Counted from the first letter of the stretch, positions 23,497 through 35,899 are shown. The stretch is 64,000 bases of DNA from Caenorhabditis elegans (GCF_000002985.6 NC_003282.8:12028001-12092000); one strand, 5' to 3'. The notes: generated by a model from the letters alone, not told the origin. Numbers and translations are program-made.

Positions 23497-26400
23497 ATGT
23501 CCTCTGACGAAAGTGATGCAGCCTCAAACAAAGAAGAAGACACGGTTAGTTATCGATTTTTCACTCTATGATTTGAGATTCGATCGATTTCGCCGAAAAT
23601 AACAAATAAGCTTTCATGGAAAATTCACAAATTATGCGACTTTACTTATTTATCGATTTTTATCCTCTTACAGACTTTGAGCGATGATGATGGCTCAGAT
23701 GTTGAAATCAAAAATTCAAAGAAGGACAGAAAGCGGAAACTTGCTTCAGAGAGTGAGGTGAGTGAAAACAATTAATTTTAAAGTTACAATCCTGTCGGTT
23801 TTTCAGAAAAGTGGCTCGGACGATGATGATGACGACGATGACGATGAAGATGAAAACGTGACCAGCAAGAAATCTAAAAAGCAGAAACGGAAGAATAAGG
23901 CTCCTTCTGGACGAGATTTTCTTGCTTGGGATGTTGAAGTCGACGACGAAGACGAAGACGACGACAATGATTACGATGACGAAGACGATCCAAGCATGAA
24001 TGCAATGAACGAGCGAGAGGAAGCTGAGCGTGCGATGAAAGAAATGGAATTGAGTCAACGGAATAGAGATCGGTACAAGTTCCAAAACATGACGGAAGAC
24101 GAAGTCCAGAAATACTTTGAGAACAAGTACAAGGGTGACAAAAACGACAGTCAATATGATGACGAAGATTCAGCTATGGATGATATTTCAAAAAATTCTC
24201 ATCTTCCATCCACGAAGGATCCTAACCTGTGGATTGTCAAATGTCGCATGGGAGAGGAAAAACTCGTAGCGATGCATCTGATGCGTAAATGTCTTGCGGT
24301 TGAGCACACAAACGAGGTAATTGATAAATGTCCCGTAATAATGATTGCATTTAATCAATTTATAGCCATTCCAAATCAAATCAGTTGTCGTCAAGGAAGG
24401 ACTCAAAGGAATGATCTATATCGAGGCGTTCAAACAATCTCACGTCATGTCTGCAATTGAAGGATTTTCAGCTCTCAATCAATTCACTATAACCATGGTT
24501 CCCATCAAAGATATGGTAGATGTATTGAGAGTTGTCAAAGACATTCCACAGTTGAAACTCGGATCATATGTTCGTTTGAAAAGAACAATGTACAAAGATG
24601 ATCTGGCTGTCGTTGATCTTGTGGATATCGCTCAGAACCGTGTCAACCTGAAATTGATTCCCCGTGTCGATTATCAGAAGCGGCGCGGAGCAATGAGAAC
24701 TGATGCTGATAAAAACTATAAGCTGAAAAGACGCCCAATGCCCAAGTTATTTGATCAGGATACCATCAAAGAAGTTGGAGGAGAAATTGTGACGGACGGA
24801 GACTTCTTAGTATTTGAAGGAAATCATTTCCGGCGAGGATTCCTCTACAAGTACTTCCCCATAAACGCAATTCAAGCTGATGGTGTTAAACCAACTCTTG
24901 GAGAACTCGAAAAGTTCCAAGAATCTAGCGATGATCTCAAGAGAGAATGTAAGTTTTTATTCCTTTATTCTTTTTTAAAAATACTTTTTTTCAGTGGAAA
25001 CGGCTTCTCTCAAAGACACAGAAAATCCATTTGTTCCTGGAGATATCGTCGAAGTGAAAGCTGGAGAGTTGGTGAATCTTCGGGGTAAAGTGATGACGGT
25101 CGATGGGACGAAGGTTGTGATGATGCCAGATCAAGAAGATTTGAAAGAAGCAATCACTTTGAACGCTCATGAGCTCAGGAAATACTTCAAGGAAGGAGAT
25201 CATGCAAAGGTTATTAGTGGACGATACGAAGGACATACTGGATTAATTGTCCGAGTAAAAGATAGCACAGCCATAGTTTTGTCTGATCTTGGAATGGAAG
25301 AATTGAAAGTTCGTGTACGAGATTTGCAACTTTGTGCTGATGTGACAACTGGAGTGGACTCACTGGGACAGTTCCAATATCATGATCTTGTACAGCTCGA
25401 CCATACAGGAAATGTTGGAGTAATTGTTCGATTGGAGAAGGAACATTTGGAAGTTCTCAACATGCACGGAGTTGTGAATCGTATAAAGCCACAAGCTATT
25501 ATAGCGAAAAAAGACGTTCGATTTGCGAAAGTTCTCGACAGTCAAAACAATTCCATCGAGGCTAAAGATCTGGTAAAAGTAATTGGAGGACCAAACGCAA
25601 AGGAGCGGGAAACCGATGAGGATCCAGTTGGAGAAGTTCTCTATGCGTTCCGTGGAACTGTCTTCGTTTATTCTCGCAAAGTGACTAAAAATGGAGGAGT
25701 CTTGGTTTGCAAACCAAAACAACTGATTTTACAAGGAGCTAAGAAAACAACCAGTACACCGATGGTTTCTCGAATGGCTTCACCGAATCCTATGGCATCA
25801 CCAAGACATTCTTCTGGAGGAATGACTCCTCGTTCTCCACAAGATGGTATGTCAAGTCGTGGAAGCAGTGGTGGACAAACTCCGAGACAAGGTGGAGGAG
25901 GAGGACGTGGTGGTCATTTTGGAACTGCAAATCAACAAAAAGTTCGTCGTGATCTTACCCTCATTGGAAAAAATGTTCGAATCATCAAAGGTCCGATGAA
26001 GGGCCACTTTGGAATTGTTCGAGATGCCACAGAAGACACAGTTCGTGTCGAATTGCATACACAATGCAGAACGATTTCTGTCGATCGTGCTCGTGTGATG
26101 GTTGTCGGAGACACTGGAATAACAGCTGGAAGTGGAGGTGGAAGCTCGTTCTACAGTTCTTCGAAGACACCGATGCGCGACTCTGGCAAAACTCCAATGT
26201 ATGGATCGAAGACTCCGATGTATGGAGCACAAACACCGATGTATGGCTCGATGACTCCAGCTTATGATGGAGGAAGAACACCGGCGTATGGAGAAGGTGG
26301 ACGTACCCCTGCATATGGAAGCAAAACTCCAGCATATGGAGATCTTGATGAACATTCATCATCACGTACTCCAGCCTATGGAAATGACAGTTCAAGAACT

Positions 26401-27550
26401 CCTGCTTACGGTAGTGCTGATGGTGCACGAACTCCTGCCTATGGAAGTACGGAAGGTGGACGGACTCCAGCATACGGATCAATGGACAACAGTAGAACTC
26501 CTGCATATGATGATTCTGGAAGAACGCCTGGCTATGAAAGTATGCCATCGAGAACTCCGAACTATGATTCAAGCAGTAAGACTCCAGCCTATCCAGAATC
26601 CGAACATTCCGCCAGAACTCCAGCATACAATAATGATTATGATATTCGTGAGTTGAACCATTACATATCTTTGCAATTTTTAATTTTTAATTGTTTAGCG
26701 TTGAGTCCGGCATACGAGCCCGATGCACCTGAAGCGTATGACAATGCTCCAGCAAGAACTCCAGCATTCGTGTCCCGTACTCCAGGATACGACACATATG
26801 AGAACAGCAGCCCGACATACGAACCAGATGCAGCTACAAAAGTTGAGGAAGACATCGGAGACACTTCGTCTCCAACTTATGATTCTCCTCCACACTCGTA
26901 CGTTGTGCCAACTCCAGGTGCAATGCTCAATCCAGCAACTCCGGGAGCCTATCACGTTGATACACCTGGATTCGCTGCTCCAATGACGCCAGGAAGTGGA
27001 GGAGCATACGATCAATATGTTGCGCCTTCTCCATTCGCTGGCTACGACAGTAACAACTACAACAATGCCGATGGAGCTATTGAGCAAATTCGTAAGTTGC
27101 TCAAGATTTTATTTGAATTATAGTGAAGCTAATTTCTTATTTTTAGCGGACCACTTCCTGGCTCAAGGTGTGTGGATTGTGCAGAATCTGTGTGTGCAAA
27201 TCAAGGACCACGAAGGGCGATTCAACGGACGTGAGGCGATCATTAAAGATGTTACCGATGGAAAAGTGGATGTCTACATGCCAGATCACAAGTGCAACTT
27301 GGAAGTTGATTTCGATCAGCTAACTCCAATGAAACCGCAACCAGGAGATGATGTAAGAAAATATTAAATTGAAAATGCTAAATGAAATGTTAACTTTAAG
27401 GCTCGAGTGATTTTCGGACAAGATGCAGGTCACAGTGGACAACTTGTTTCCATGGATGGATTCGAAGCAGTTATCCGATCACAGGAAGACATGTCAGACA
27501 TGCGAGTCATCAACATTGGATTGTGCTGCAAAATGCATAGCGAAACTTGA
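23497..27550 (+). CDS. spt-5: Transcription elongation factor SPT-5 (DSIF large subunit)
   Basis: Eight exons (23497-23544, 23674-23757, 23807-24316, 24366-24948, 24995-26647, 26699-27091, 27147-27352, 27401-27550) give 1208 aa. The N-terminal 170 residues are highly acidic with Lys-rich patches. Then come the NGN domain that binds SPT-4 ([23 protein letters not shown]), KOW modules ([50 protein letters not shown]), a Gly/Ser-rich linker, and another KOW ([16 protein letters not shown]). From about residue 798 lies a long C-terminal repeat region of TPAYG/TPMYG units, the type phosphorylated by P-TEFb (CDK-9). A final KOW ([15 protein letters not shown]) closes the protein. With SPT-4 it controls RNA polymerase II pausing, processivity and co-transcriptional RNA processing in the nucleus. 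Confidence 0.96.
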
Positions 27551-27853
27551 AAAGTTGTTCACTTTACTATTTATTCTCCAATTTTTCTTCGCTTTTTTCT
27601 GTTCAAATGTTATTCGACACTCGACGAGTTTCACTTCGTTGTGTCTATTTTTTGGTGTCACCCTTTGAAAATCGTTCATTTATTTATTTATTATACACTG
27701 TTTTATTTGAATTAAACATTTCTTAAAATGATTGCTGCTTTTCTTTTTCAAAAACAAATACACTTGTTGTACAACCAAGAGATATAATGAAAAGTTTAAT
27801 TTCAGAGAACATATTTTTTGTGAGATCAAGAATGAAGAGGGTAGTAAAGAGAT

Positions 27854-28641
27854 TCAGGCTGAAGGATTATAATCAGTTAGTTCGAAATTTTCAACTAGTT
27901 TGTTCACTCTTCGCACAATATCTCGTCCGTCTCGATTGAAAATATCATGGAATTGATTATCATCGTCCTCTGGCATATCACCACGAAGTCTACATAGAAA
28001 TTCTGGTTTTCGAGGCAAAGTGTAGAGAGCCGCAGCGACAGCAGTTCTGATTGGCCAAGAATGAAGTTGAGAAAGATGTTTGTCATAAGAAGAACGAGCG
28101 ATTGTCGATACATTTTCATCATTCGACGTGAACACTCCATCCAGCAAATCGATGACGAATTCAAGAGCTCTGAAATGATGAACTCATTGATTTTCTCTTC
28201 TACGAATCCACGAATACCTGTTAAGAACCATCAAATGTCCAGTGCCGCTTCTATTTGGTTTCTGATTTCGAATAGTTCCATTCTCCGACTCCTTCGTTGC
28301 CATTCCGATGATAGTTCTGAAAATCAGGAATTGAAAAAATATTTCGACAAATTAAATATTCACCTGTAAGAATCTGGATCCGACGATCTCATTTGCGTGA
28401 GCTTTTCCAATTTTGCAGTGACATCCTTCACGACAAAGCTGAAAATTGTTCCCCAAGAGCACATGACGCTGAAATAGAATGATTCAGAGTTAAAATTCTA
28501 GAACATCTGTGTGACTCACTTGCAAACATGCTCCCAAAAGAGCAGATATTGTTCCAAATCGACATTGTCATTCTCGATGATCGATTTCTCTATTGTTTTC
28601 ATTATCTGATAGGTCTCCGGCTCCGAGCCCAACTGTTCCAT
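27854..28641 (-). CDS. GLTP-domain lipid transfer protein, ceramide-1-phosphate-transfer-like
   Basis: Four exons (28641-28520, 28468-28364, 28316-28218, 28169-27854) give 213 aa, about the size of a single GLTP fold. The start MEQLGSEPETYQIMKTI lies 14 bases after a poly-T/CAG acceptor. Recognisable parts: WGTIFSFVVKDVTAKLEKL, whose Asp and the Lys four residues later fit the headgroup-binding pair of human CPTP; LNRALEFVIDLL, with a candidate phosphate-binding Arg; and YDKHLSQLHSWPIRTAVAAAL, with the conserved His-x-Trp. The Lys in place of the GLTP Asn suggests ceramide-1-phosphate rather than glycosphingolipid binding (inference). Expected to be a cytosolic carrier between membranes. It converges with spt-5; about 300 bp separate the stop codons. 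Confidence 0.82.
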
Positions 28642-29747
28642 TTCGGACAATACGCTGAAAAAAAAAACTTGCCATGTATCAGAACAAACACAAAAAAGGC
28701 AATAAAATACTGGAGGGCACAGAGAAAAACACAGTTTTTTTTGTTTGGAAATTTGCACTTTTGGAGCCGGAAACAAATGCTTAGCATTGTTTTCGGGGTT
28801 TTGACACACAAATTCCCCGCGAATTTGTTCCTTTTCTGTGAGGTCGAGAGATCGATTTTGGCAGAAATTTTTGCCGTTATAATTCAGTTTGTTTTCGAGG
28901 AGAAGAAATCAAGTAAACAACTGAATTTTATTGCGAAAGGGGGAAAATAATGATATGTAGATCATTCGTTTAGAACATATGAACTGAACTACTTTTTAAC
29001 TTCTTTCAAATCTTATTACAAGAAGATTTTTGAAAATTATTTTTAAGGTTTTTAATTTCGAAATGCCACAATAAGTGAATGCCGGTCTCGGCATGATTGG
29101 AAAATTTTTGCAAAAAACGTGTGCGCCTTCAACGGGTACTGTAGTATGCACTGCTCGCTGATTCTGACTGTTTCGTTGTTTCTTTTATAATCTGCCTGAT
29201 TTTTGTAAATTTACGTAAAGAGTGCTTTAAATTTAAAGAAAAACCTAAATCTAGAAAATAAATATGCAAAACATCGAAGTAAACTGCGAGTGTAGAAACT
29301 ACAGTAATTCTTAAAGGCGCACACCCTTTTCCACAGAATTCATTTTAAAAATTGCAATCGTGTCGAGATAAGATACCGTATTCTTGTGACATGAATCGCA
29401 AAATTTTGCATTTCTGTAATAAGAAACGCATTACAAAGGTTCGATTGCCGTCATGTTATGGATTGATCGAGAAATAATCCGACCATCTATGGCACACCTC
29501 ATCTACATAACTGTTGAATTTTTCCTAAACCGGTGTCATGAACCCGTCCCGCTCCCCTCACTCAAACAATGACTCATCTCCCGTCCCAATCACAGCTGTC
29601 CCCTATGCCTCCGCCTCTTCGTTTTGTGTCGAACGAGACGATCACAGGCCGTTGTCAAGTATCTCTAGAGATCTCTCTCATTCAATTCTTCTCATTTTCA
29701 CTTACCTCATCGTCAAATTCATCATCACTTGTCACTTACTTTCAGAC
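28642..29747. other. Intergenic between the GLTP-like and Cys-rich protein genes
   Basis: It holds the divergent promoters and palindromic repeat copy D. A frame starting at ATG 29538 runs without stop into the Cys-rich protein gene, so an extended N-terminus is possible, but an acceptor just before 29748 argues for the shorter start. Confidence 0.5.
29075..29400. repeat. Palindromic repeat family copy D
   Basis: The left arm has GCCGGTCTCGGCATG and GTGCGCCTTCAACGGGTACTG; the right arm has CTACAGTAATTCTTAAAGGCG and GTGTCGAGATAAGATACCGT. It is more diverged than copies A and F. Confidence 0.7.
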
Positions 29748-31793
29748 ATGTACACTCTATTGCGAATTCTAACATCTATTCTTCTCATCGCATTTGCCAA
29801 CTCATATGTATCAGATTACGGTAGGTCTAAGTTTTATTTTAGATATCAAGATCTAGACTTTATTATTTATGCCAACGTAATCTTTATATTCAGTTGAAAA
29901 ATCCTCGGAAGCATCAATTGAGGAAACAAATTGGGTCGATGAGAAAGAAATTCGTGATCGTCTCTCTGTGATTGCCGCCGAAAAATTCTCACACCACTAT
30001 CATGAACACCCGGTATGTTCATCATAAAAAAGAGACAATGTTTCACACTTTACTGTAAAACGGGTATGACGTATGAACAAAAAACGAACAAATTATTTTT
30101 TACAACATACCAATCGAAATTGGTTGACCAATTCAATTTAGGAATCGGCCGTTCGACCGAAGAATTAGAAGAATTTAGTGAAACAATTGAGTGATGAATT
30201 ATTTAAAACAAAAACTTGTTTTTTTTCGTTTGTAGCAGATCGAGGTTCAAAATGTGACGAAAACGAAAAGCAGATCAGTTATCAGGTCAGCTGTTGAGAA
30301 AACGCGTAGGAAAAGAGACGGAGGCATCGTTTCAGGACCTGTCGCCACGGCTTTGGTTACTGGAATGATTGGTGAGTTATTAAAATTTAATGCCAAGTTT
30401 TTCAAGAAACTTTGAATCGAAAAATATTTAAACGGAAGAAAACTTTTAACTACTATTTTGACTCAAAAATACGATAGCAGGACTCGACGCGAAGAAAACT
30501 TCGCAGCTATCGTACCCACATATTGTCATAATTTCTAGTAGGAAAGTGCAAAATGTTACAAAGACGCGAAATTTGAAACTTTTGTCGCGGCGAAGTTTTA
30601 ATCAATTTCTCAGTTTTTTTTTGGTTTTTTTTGAAACTGAAATTAAACTATAAAAACTCAAACATTAACAAATCCAGAGAAAAACTATGAAAAATCAATC
30701 AAAATTCCGTACCTACGAGATTTTAAAACTACAGTACTATTTAAAGGCGCACACTTTTTGGCATTTAAAACATTTGCGTGTCGAGACCGGATTCCGTACT
30801 TTTGTAGTAAAAATTGCAATATTTCGCGTCTCAATAATACTACGGTAGATGTAAAGTTTCGATCGTTTCGAGACCTTGAAAATAACTCGGATAATATACA
30901 TATATTTTTAAGTTCGAACCTTTTGTGAGCTACCGTAATCCAAACTAAAAATTAAAACATGAATAATTCCTGTTTTACATCGTTTGTTTCTCTGACTCAC
31001 ATATAAACTTTTGCTCTCCAAGAGCACATTACACAAACAATGATTCATAATTTCAGGAATGACCGCAAAGACAGTGGCCGAGTTGACAAGTTTCAATCCA
31101 CGTCTTTCCGAAGGTGGATGTGAATGGTTTGGAACTGCACCACTTTGCAATTTCCCGTGTCCTTCTGATTATGACTACATTCGTGCAAATAACGGAAGAT
31201 GCTCTTCTTGGTGGCTCTCCGGATTCTGCTCTCCTGATCCAAGTTTCGGAAAGCCATGCTCCACGATTCTCGGAGACTATTTTAGTAAACGATTCTGCTG
31301 TAAATCCGATCCAATGGAGTGTACGTGGTCTGGAAGATGGATGGGTGCCAATACAGCACATAATATCTACTGTAGATACGACAATGTTGGAAAATGTGGA
31401 ACAATTGATTGTTCTATCAATCACTTTACTTTGAAGGTAAATTTATCATAATTTATTGCGAAAGTTAAGTCTCAGAAACCTATATTTTCCGATTTTTAGG
31501 CACAAAATTCATCTGAAATTACCGGCGATCGTTGTGACCGTCTCGAGCTGTTTGGTCTTCGTGGAAAAGCCACGTGTGGATATATTGCATGGTTCAATGA
31601 AGATGGACATATTGTGAATTCGTGGTACAAGACTAGGTAAACCAGTTGGAATATCTGCTCCACTTCTTCATTTTAATGATAATAATATGTTTATGTTAAT
31701 TAATATTCACCAACATTTCTATGTTTCTCTTGATCTCTCCCCCCTCCTCTGTTATCATTTTTCATTTTTGTTAACCTTTTTTGCAGGCGGTAA
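29748..31793 (+). CDS. Secreted cysteine-rich protein with a furin-type cleavage site
   Basis: Exons 29748-29820, 29894-30012, 30236-30371, 31057-31436 and 31500 onward. The ATG at 29748 lies two bases after a TTACTTTCAG acceptor. A signal peptide is clear (LLRILTSILLIAFANS). A propeptide-like region ends at KTRRKRDGG, a strong furin/KPC site (RRKR|D), followed by a Gly/Ala-rich hydrophobic stretch. The rest has 14 cysteines (including WFGTAPLCNFPCP, RFCCK, IYCRYD) and several Trp, implying a disulphide-stabilised extracellular domain. The family was not identified. Exon 5 either reads into TAA at 31638-31640 or uses the donor after 31635 to join 31787-31793, which only adds one Arg. Exon 3 has a tandem TAGCAG acceptor, giving optional Gln. 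Intron 3 holds repeat copy E. Confidence 0.8.
30465..30835. repeat. Palindromic repeat family copy E, in an intron
   Basis: The right arm is clear (CTACAGTACTATTTAAAGGCG, then GTGTCGAGACCGGATTCCGT); the left arm is degraded around 30475-30620. It makes intron 3 of the Cys-rich protein gene unusually long (685 bp). Confidence 0.6.
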
Positions 31794-32396
31794 AGAACTC
31801 AAAAACTCAAAACTCACCGGATGAAATTCAATCTCAAAATCGCTTGCCATTATTATTATCTTAACTTATAAGTTAACTTACTCATTGTAGATTCATAATT
31901 GTCATTTACGGGTTTTGCTTTTCTATGTTGAATGAATTATATTGAAGATTTAAGTAAGTATATTGTAAGAAAATATTCTTGATCAAGCTTGCAGAACAGT
32001 GTGAAACGGTCGAATCACTAAACGTTGTCAATAACGGGCTCACCAGATGTCGGCCGCTATATTTTTTGCCATGAAACCGGTAGACAACTTAAACAACTGA
32101 ATACGAGTAGACTTAATTATGGGCAATACTTCGTCAGTTCAACTTTTTTCGATAACATTCATAGTTATGCTCGTTTTAAAAATTTGAAAATGTATCAAAA
32201 ATCGAAAATGGGATATACTTTTGTCCAGCACTGTATTTATGTTATTAATTATTGGTCGTGTATTTTCAATTTGGATGATACATAAATTTTTATTATTGAA
32301 TACGTTTATTTATGAAATTAATAAAATACAAAAAAAATGATGGGAAAATATAATATAGAAAAGGAGTGTAGCCTTCATGTTTCAGTGACGCGTATG
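31794..32396. other. Intergenic between convergent genes, nothing recognised
   Basis: It contains the 3' UTRs of the Cys-rich and F-box genes. The 86-codon plus frame at 32025-32285 has no splice or family support. Confidence 0.5.
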
Positions 32397-33329
32397 TTAA
32401 CTCAAAACAACCATTTTAAATATCGAATATAGATGATCTACAGTGATTATTGCCTTTGTTCCATCAAGTCGTGTGACGTCAAATCCTCCTTTGAAACATT
32501 CTTTGGGCACTCCATACGGCTGAGCTAATATTTCTCTTTCTACAGGTGCAATACAGTAATCCACGTTCTTGAAGAGTATATTAAGATCAACATCATCACT
32601 TTGATAAATGTCAGACACTTTGAACCACAAATGAACGTATTCCAATCTTCTATTGCATCCGCAAATCCAGTGTTTCAAGAATATATTCACATCTTTATCC
32701 GTTAATATAGGGCGGCAATTAACCCACAATATAGAAGAATTAAATGCTAGTATATCATTAAGTGTCATACGAGCATCCCCCAATTTCAACGATGCTTTGT
32801 AATGATTTTGGCATGCCGTCAAATGAATTTTTTTGATATCCTCAAATGGAAAGTTGTTCAAACTAATCGATTCAGATTGAACAGAAAAAAGTTTCCAAGC
32901 CTGTTGGTTAAAATCGCTGATAAAATTCAACCACACAATCATGATGAATTCGTCAATTTTCAGCCCCTTGAGCAGTTCGAAGTTTCTTTCGGTCTTATCG
33001 TAATCATAGGATTGTTCTATTGAAATATCAATTTTGTGAAGGTGAAATGTTTCAAGAATATGATCAATGAATTGTCGCACTCCAAACTTTAGATTCAACC
33101 AATAAACGTAACCGGGTAGTAAATCGTATCTAACTGAGCAAGTGTTAGTACAATCATTCGTTTCCAAGTAGAAGTTTGCAATGGCATGAGGGAATGCGAT
33201 GCCAATTTCATTTCTTGAACGTGTCATATGAAACGATACATTCCTCTCCTTCAAACTCAGACGTTCTGTTTGATTCTTTGCAACTCGAGATATGAGAGAA
33301 AACCCAATGCTGGAAAAAATTTGGACCAT
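32397..33329 (-). CDS. F-box/FBA_2-type protein with a damaged F-box
   Basis: One uninterrupted frame of 310 aa from ATG 33329. The C-terminal two thirds match the nematode F-box-associated type 2 (FBA_2) domain: SSILWVNCRPILTDKDVNIF, then LKHWICGCN-RLEYVHL, PVEREI and GGFDVTRLDGTKAIITV. These proteins are thought to be substrate adaptors of SCF E3 ubiquitin ligases. The N-terminus MVQIFSSIGFSLISRVAKN looks like only the second half of an F-box; the usual FPLLxLPxLVxxxV start is missing. Immediately upstream lies palindromic repeat copy F, and the open frame runs into it for another 53 codons. Either a small 5' exon lies further away or the gene was truncated and is on the way to a pseudogene. 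Confidence 0.65.
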   Translation of the reverse strand: MVQIFSSIGFSLISRVAKNQTERLSLKERNVSFHMTRSRNEIGIAFPHAIANFYLETNDCTNTCSVRYDLLPGYVYWLNLKFGVRQFIDHILETFHLHKIDISIEQSYDYDKTERNFELLKGLKIDEFIMIVWLNFISDFNQQAWKLFSVQSESISLNNFPFEDIKKIHLTACQNHYKASLKLGDARMTLNDILAFNSSILWVNCRPILTDKDVNIFLKHWICGCNRRLEYVHLWFKVSDIYQSDDVDLNILFKNVDYCIAPVEREILAQPYGVPKECFKGGFDVTRLDGTKAIITVDHLYSIFKMVVLS

Positions 33330-33366
33330 TTTAAATAAATAAATACTTTCAGTGTGAGCTGATTTG

Positions 33367-33640
33367 AAAATATTACCCAGACGCGAACTTTTTCGATTTT
33401 TGTGCCAAAAAAAGGTGCCCGGTCTCGGCACGACCAGTTTTTGTTGAATTGCTAAAAGAGTGTACATCTTTAAAGAGTACTGTAACAAACCTAGAGAAAA
33501 ACTATGAAAAATTGGTGAAAATTCCGCAGAATCGAAAGTTTGAAATGTTTAGCATTCCTCAAAAATGTGTAGTGTCGAGACCGGGTACCGTATTTTTTCG
33601 GGTAAAAGTTGCATGATTTCGCGACTGGGTAATATGGGTA
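33367..33640. repeat. Palindromic repeat family copy F, with complete-looking ends
   Basis: The left end ATATTACCCAGACGCGAA and the right end CGCGACTGGGTAATAT are inverted copies, giving the best view of the family termini. The inner arms have GGTGCCCGGTCTCGGCACG and GTGTCGAGACCGGGTACCGT. GGTAATAT is doubled at the right end. Confidence 0.8.
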
Positions 33641-34292
33641 ATATGCCATTCAATTTTATTTAAATATGCCTATCAATAAACTTTGGCTAAAGAAATGTGT
33701 GTTTGCACTGAACATACAACATTCAGACGATTTTTAAACATTTGTTCAAACTTACAAGGATTGTAATTGCATTGTTAGCTGGAATTATTGATTAAGTGAT
33801 CATCTCAAGAGAGTAAATATTATATTTAAAAAGGCCTTCAAAGTCAAACGAGTGACTATAAATTTTTGAACTTTTAAAACTTTTAGACTCAATGTTCAAC
33901 ACATGTATTTGAAGTTTGGAAAACGGAGATAATTTCAAAAACATGTGATAGTTGTCGAAGGCACCGAAATAGCAGCCGAGCGTGGAAGAATAACTCCAGA
34001 GTACGGAGATGCTGAAGAGTTTTTATCGTATTATTAGAAAGCTCCCGTCTACTCCAGCTCGGAATATCGTCTCGAAATACTTTCATTCAAACTTTGAACG
34101 TTTCAATATTAATGAAAATAAACCATATACATACAAATCCATTTCTCAACGTGATAGTTTGATAGTTTGTGTATTGAATTTCAAAATTCAATTTGTGTTG
34201 GCATATTCGCTAGACTTGAAAGAAAATCAATCCAACCTAACATTATTACATGAATGAAATATTATTTATTTGATTTGTCAGAGTCTGATTTT

Positions 34293-34442
34293 CTAAGAAA
34301 TACGTGGTGAGTTTGAGCTGCGAGTTTTCTTTTCGAAATTAATAATTAATCCATCTCGTTTTGCACGGATTTGTAATTCATTTGGGAGTACTACGAGTGC
34401 GTGATCTTCGAGGTAATCCACTTCAAAAATATCTGTTTGCAT
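34293..34442 (-). CDS. Short coding-like frame, 49 codons, function unknown
   Basis: The frame starts at ATG 34442 (MQTDIFEVDYLEDHALVV...) and ends at TAG 34293. Its codon pattern is that of worm coding DNA, with few A/T runs. An AAACAG acceptor inside the start region would alternatively make it a terminal exon; a candidate upstream exon ends at the donor near 34712 (HHEAEVIQRACEN, then GTAAGT) and would join in frame. No domain was recognised. It may be a tiny gene, the last exon of a mis-seen gene, or a pseudogene piece. Confidence 0.35.
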   Translation of the reverse strand: MQTDIFEVDYLEDHALVVLPNELQIRAKRDGLIINFEKKTRSSNSPRIS

Positions 34443-35899
34443 TTATGAGTTTTTGATTTTTGATGAATGGTTGGCTTTTGGAATTTGGAATTTTTAAAGA
34501 TGCGGATTACGATAGAATACTGCTATCTCTCGGTGTTTCCAAATAGTTGACAACTTAAAAATATATGTTTTGAATGATTTTGAAAGCTCCAGAGCCACGG
34601 AATATTTTTATTAAAAGAAAAATGTAATATCTATCAGTACTTTAGAAGAATAAGCAGGTGTATTTTATAAGTTTAGCTATGAATATTGAAAGTAACTTAC
34701 TATTCTCACATGCCCTCTGAATCACTTCCGCTTCATGGTGTCGTTACAAAATATTTAAATAGCTCAAATATCGAAAAACCATTGCATAATTTTAAAATTC
34801 TCTGGGTTAGAAACTAGAAAGAAAACTACGGAATCAGTGAGTTTTTTAGTGTAATTGCAATTTTAAAAGTTGCATTTTAGGTTAATTTTGAATTTCTGGG
34901 CAGTTTTAAGACGAAATGAAGAGAATAGTATTTTGAAAAAAATGTTCAAGCTCTTGAGGCTGCATTTCAGTTAGAGTATATAATTTTCTATATTAGTTCA
35001 GCACTTGGAGAAATACTATTTTTGGGGAAAATAAGAGACTCTTGATGTCTTCATTATCATTTAAAATTATATCTTATCAAGTTCCATCTGTGAAGCTCGG
35101 TAAAGGGTTCGCGATTTAAGAATATTTTAACGCAAAATCTTTTTAAAAAAACCAAGATGTAGGCGGAGTCTGTTTCGGGATTTTCCCTTGTCAACGTATA
35201 CATAAAATTAAGGGTTTTCCATATTTTCTCTAATAAATTACGTGCTGATTTTTAGAATTTGATTAACCTGATAGTAAATAATCGGAATTGTAATTAATTT
35301 GAGCATTTTTGAAAGTTACGAGAAGAATAAAACATTTCCACACCTCCGCACGTTTCACACGATTTCAGATTAAAGAGATCACCTGCTTTTCTACTTTTTA
35401 GCTTCCAAAACTCACCTGTCTTTCTCAAAATTCGTAATTTTCAACTCTCAATTCATGATTTGCTTATTGGTTTCAATTGACTACCCATGGGTCTCTTGCA
35501 GGAGATTTTATCAATTTTTAACATTATATAATCCCTCTATTCATTGTCATGAGGTAGCCGAGGCGAGGAGGGTTCAATTTTAGAAATGTGCTCTTTGGCC
35601 AGTATTGAAAGTATTTACGATGAATGACCAGTGAATACAATTTCATTTTGATTTCATTTTTGATTGCATCTTCCGCTTCGGGATTTTTCGGCTTCTAAAC
35701 CAGTGGAAATTCGAATATTTTTCCAAAGAAATGCTGTGGTTTTTTTTTCATTATATTTTTTAGTAGGCTTAAGTGGACTCGAAGTTAACCTATTAATATG
35801 CATCTCTTCATGCATTTGGTATTTTGATTTTGAAATTTATTGAAATTTATTGAATTGAAAATGAGCACATCTCAAGAAAAAGCGAGATTTTCGAAACCT

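Noticed and set aside
29538-29747. N-terminal extension of the Cys-rich protein from ATG 29538
   Set aside because: It would bury the signal peptide behind about 70 residues, and a strong acceptor lies just before the internal ATG.
33889-34257. Possible coding pieces on either strand near the F-box gene
   Set aside because: Several short frames overlap (for example GTEIAAERGRITPEYGDAEE on plus), but none has a start or consistent splice sites.
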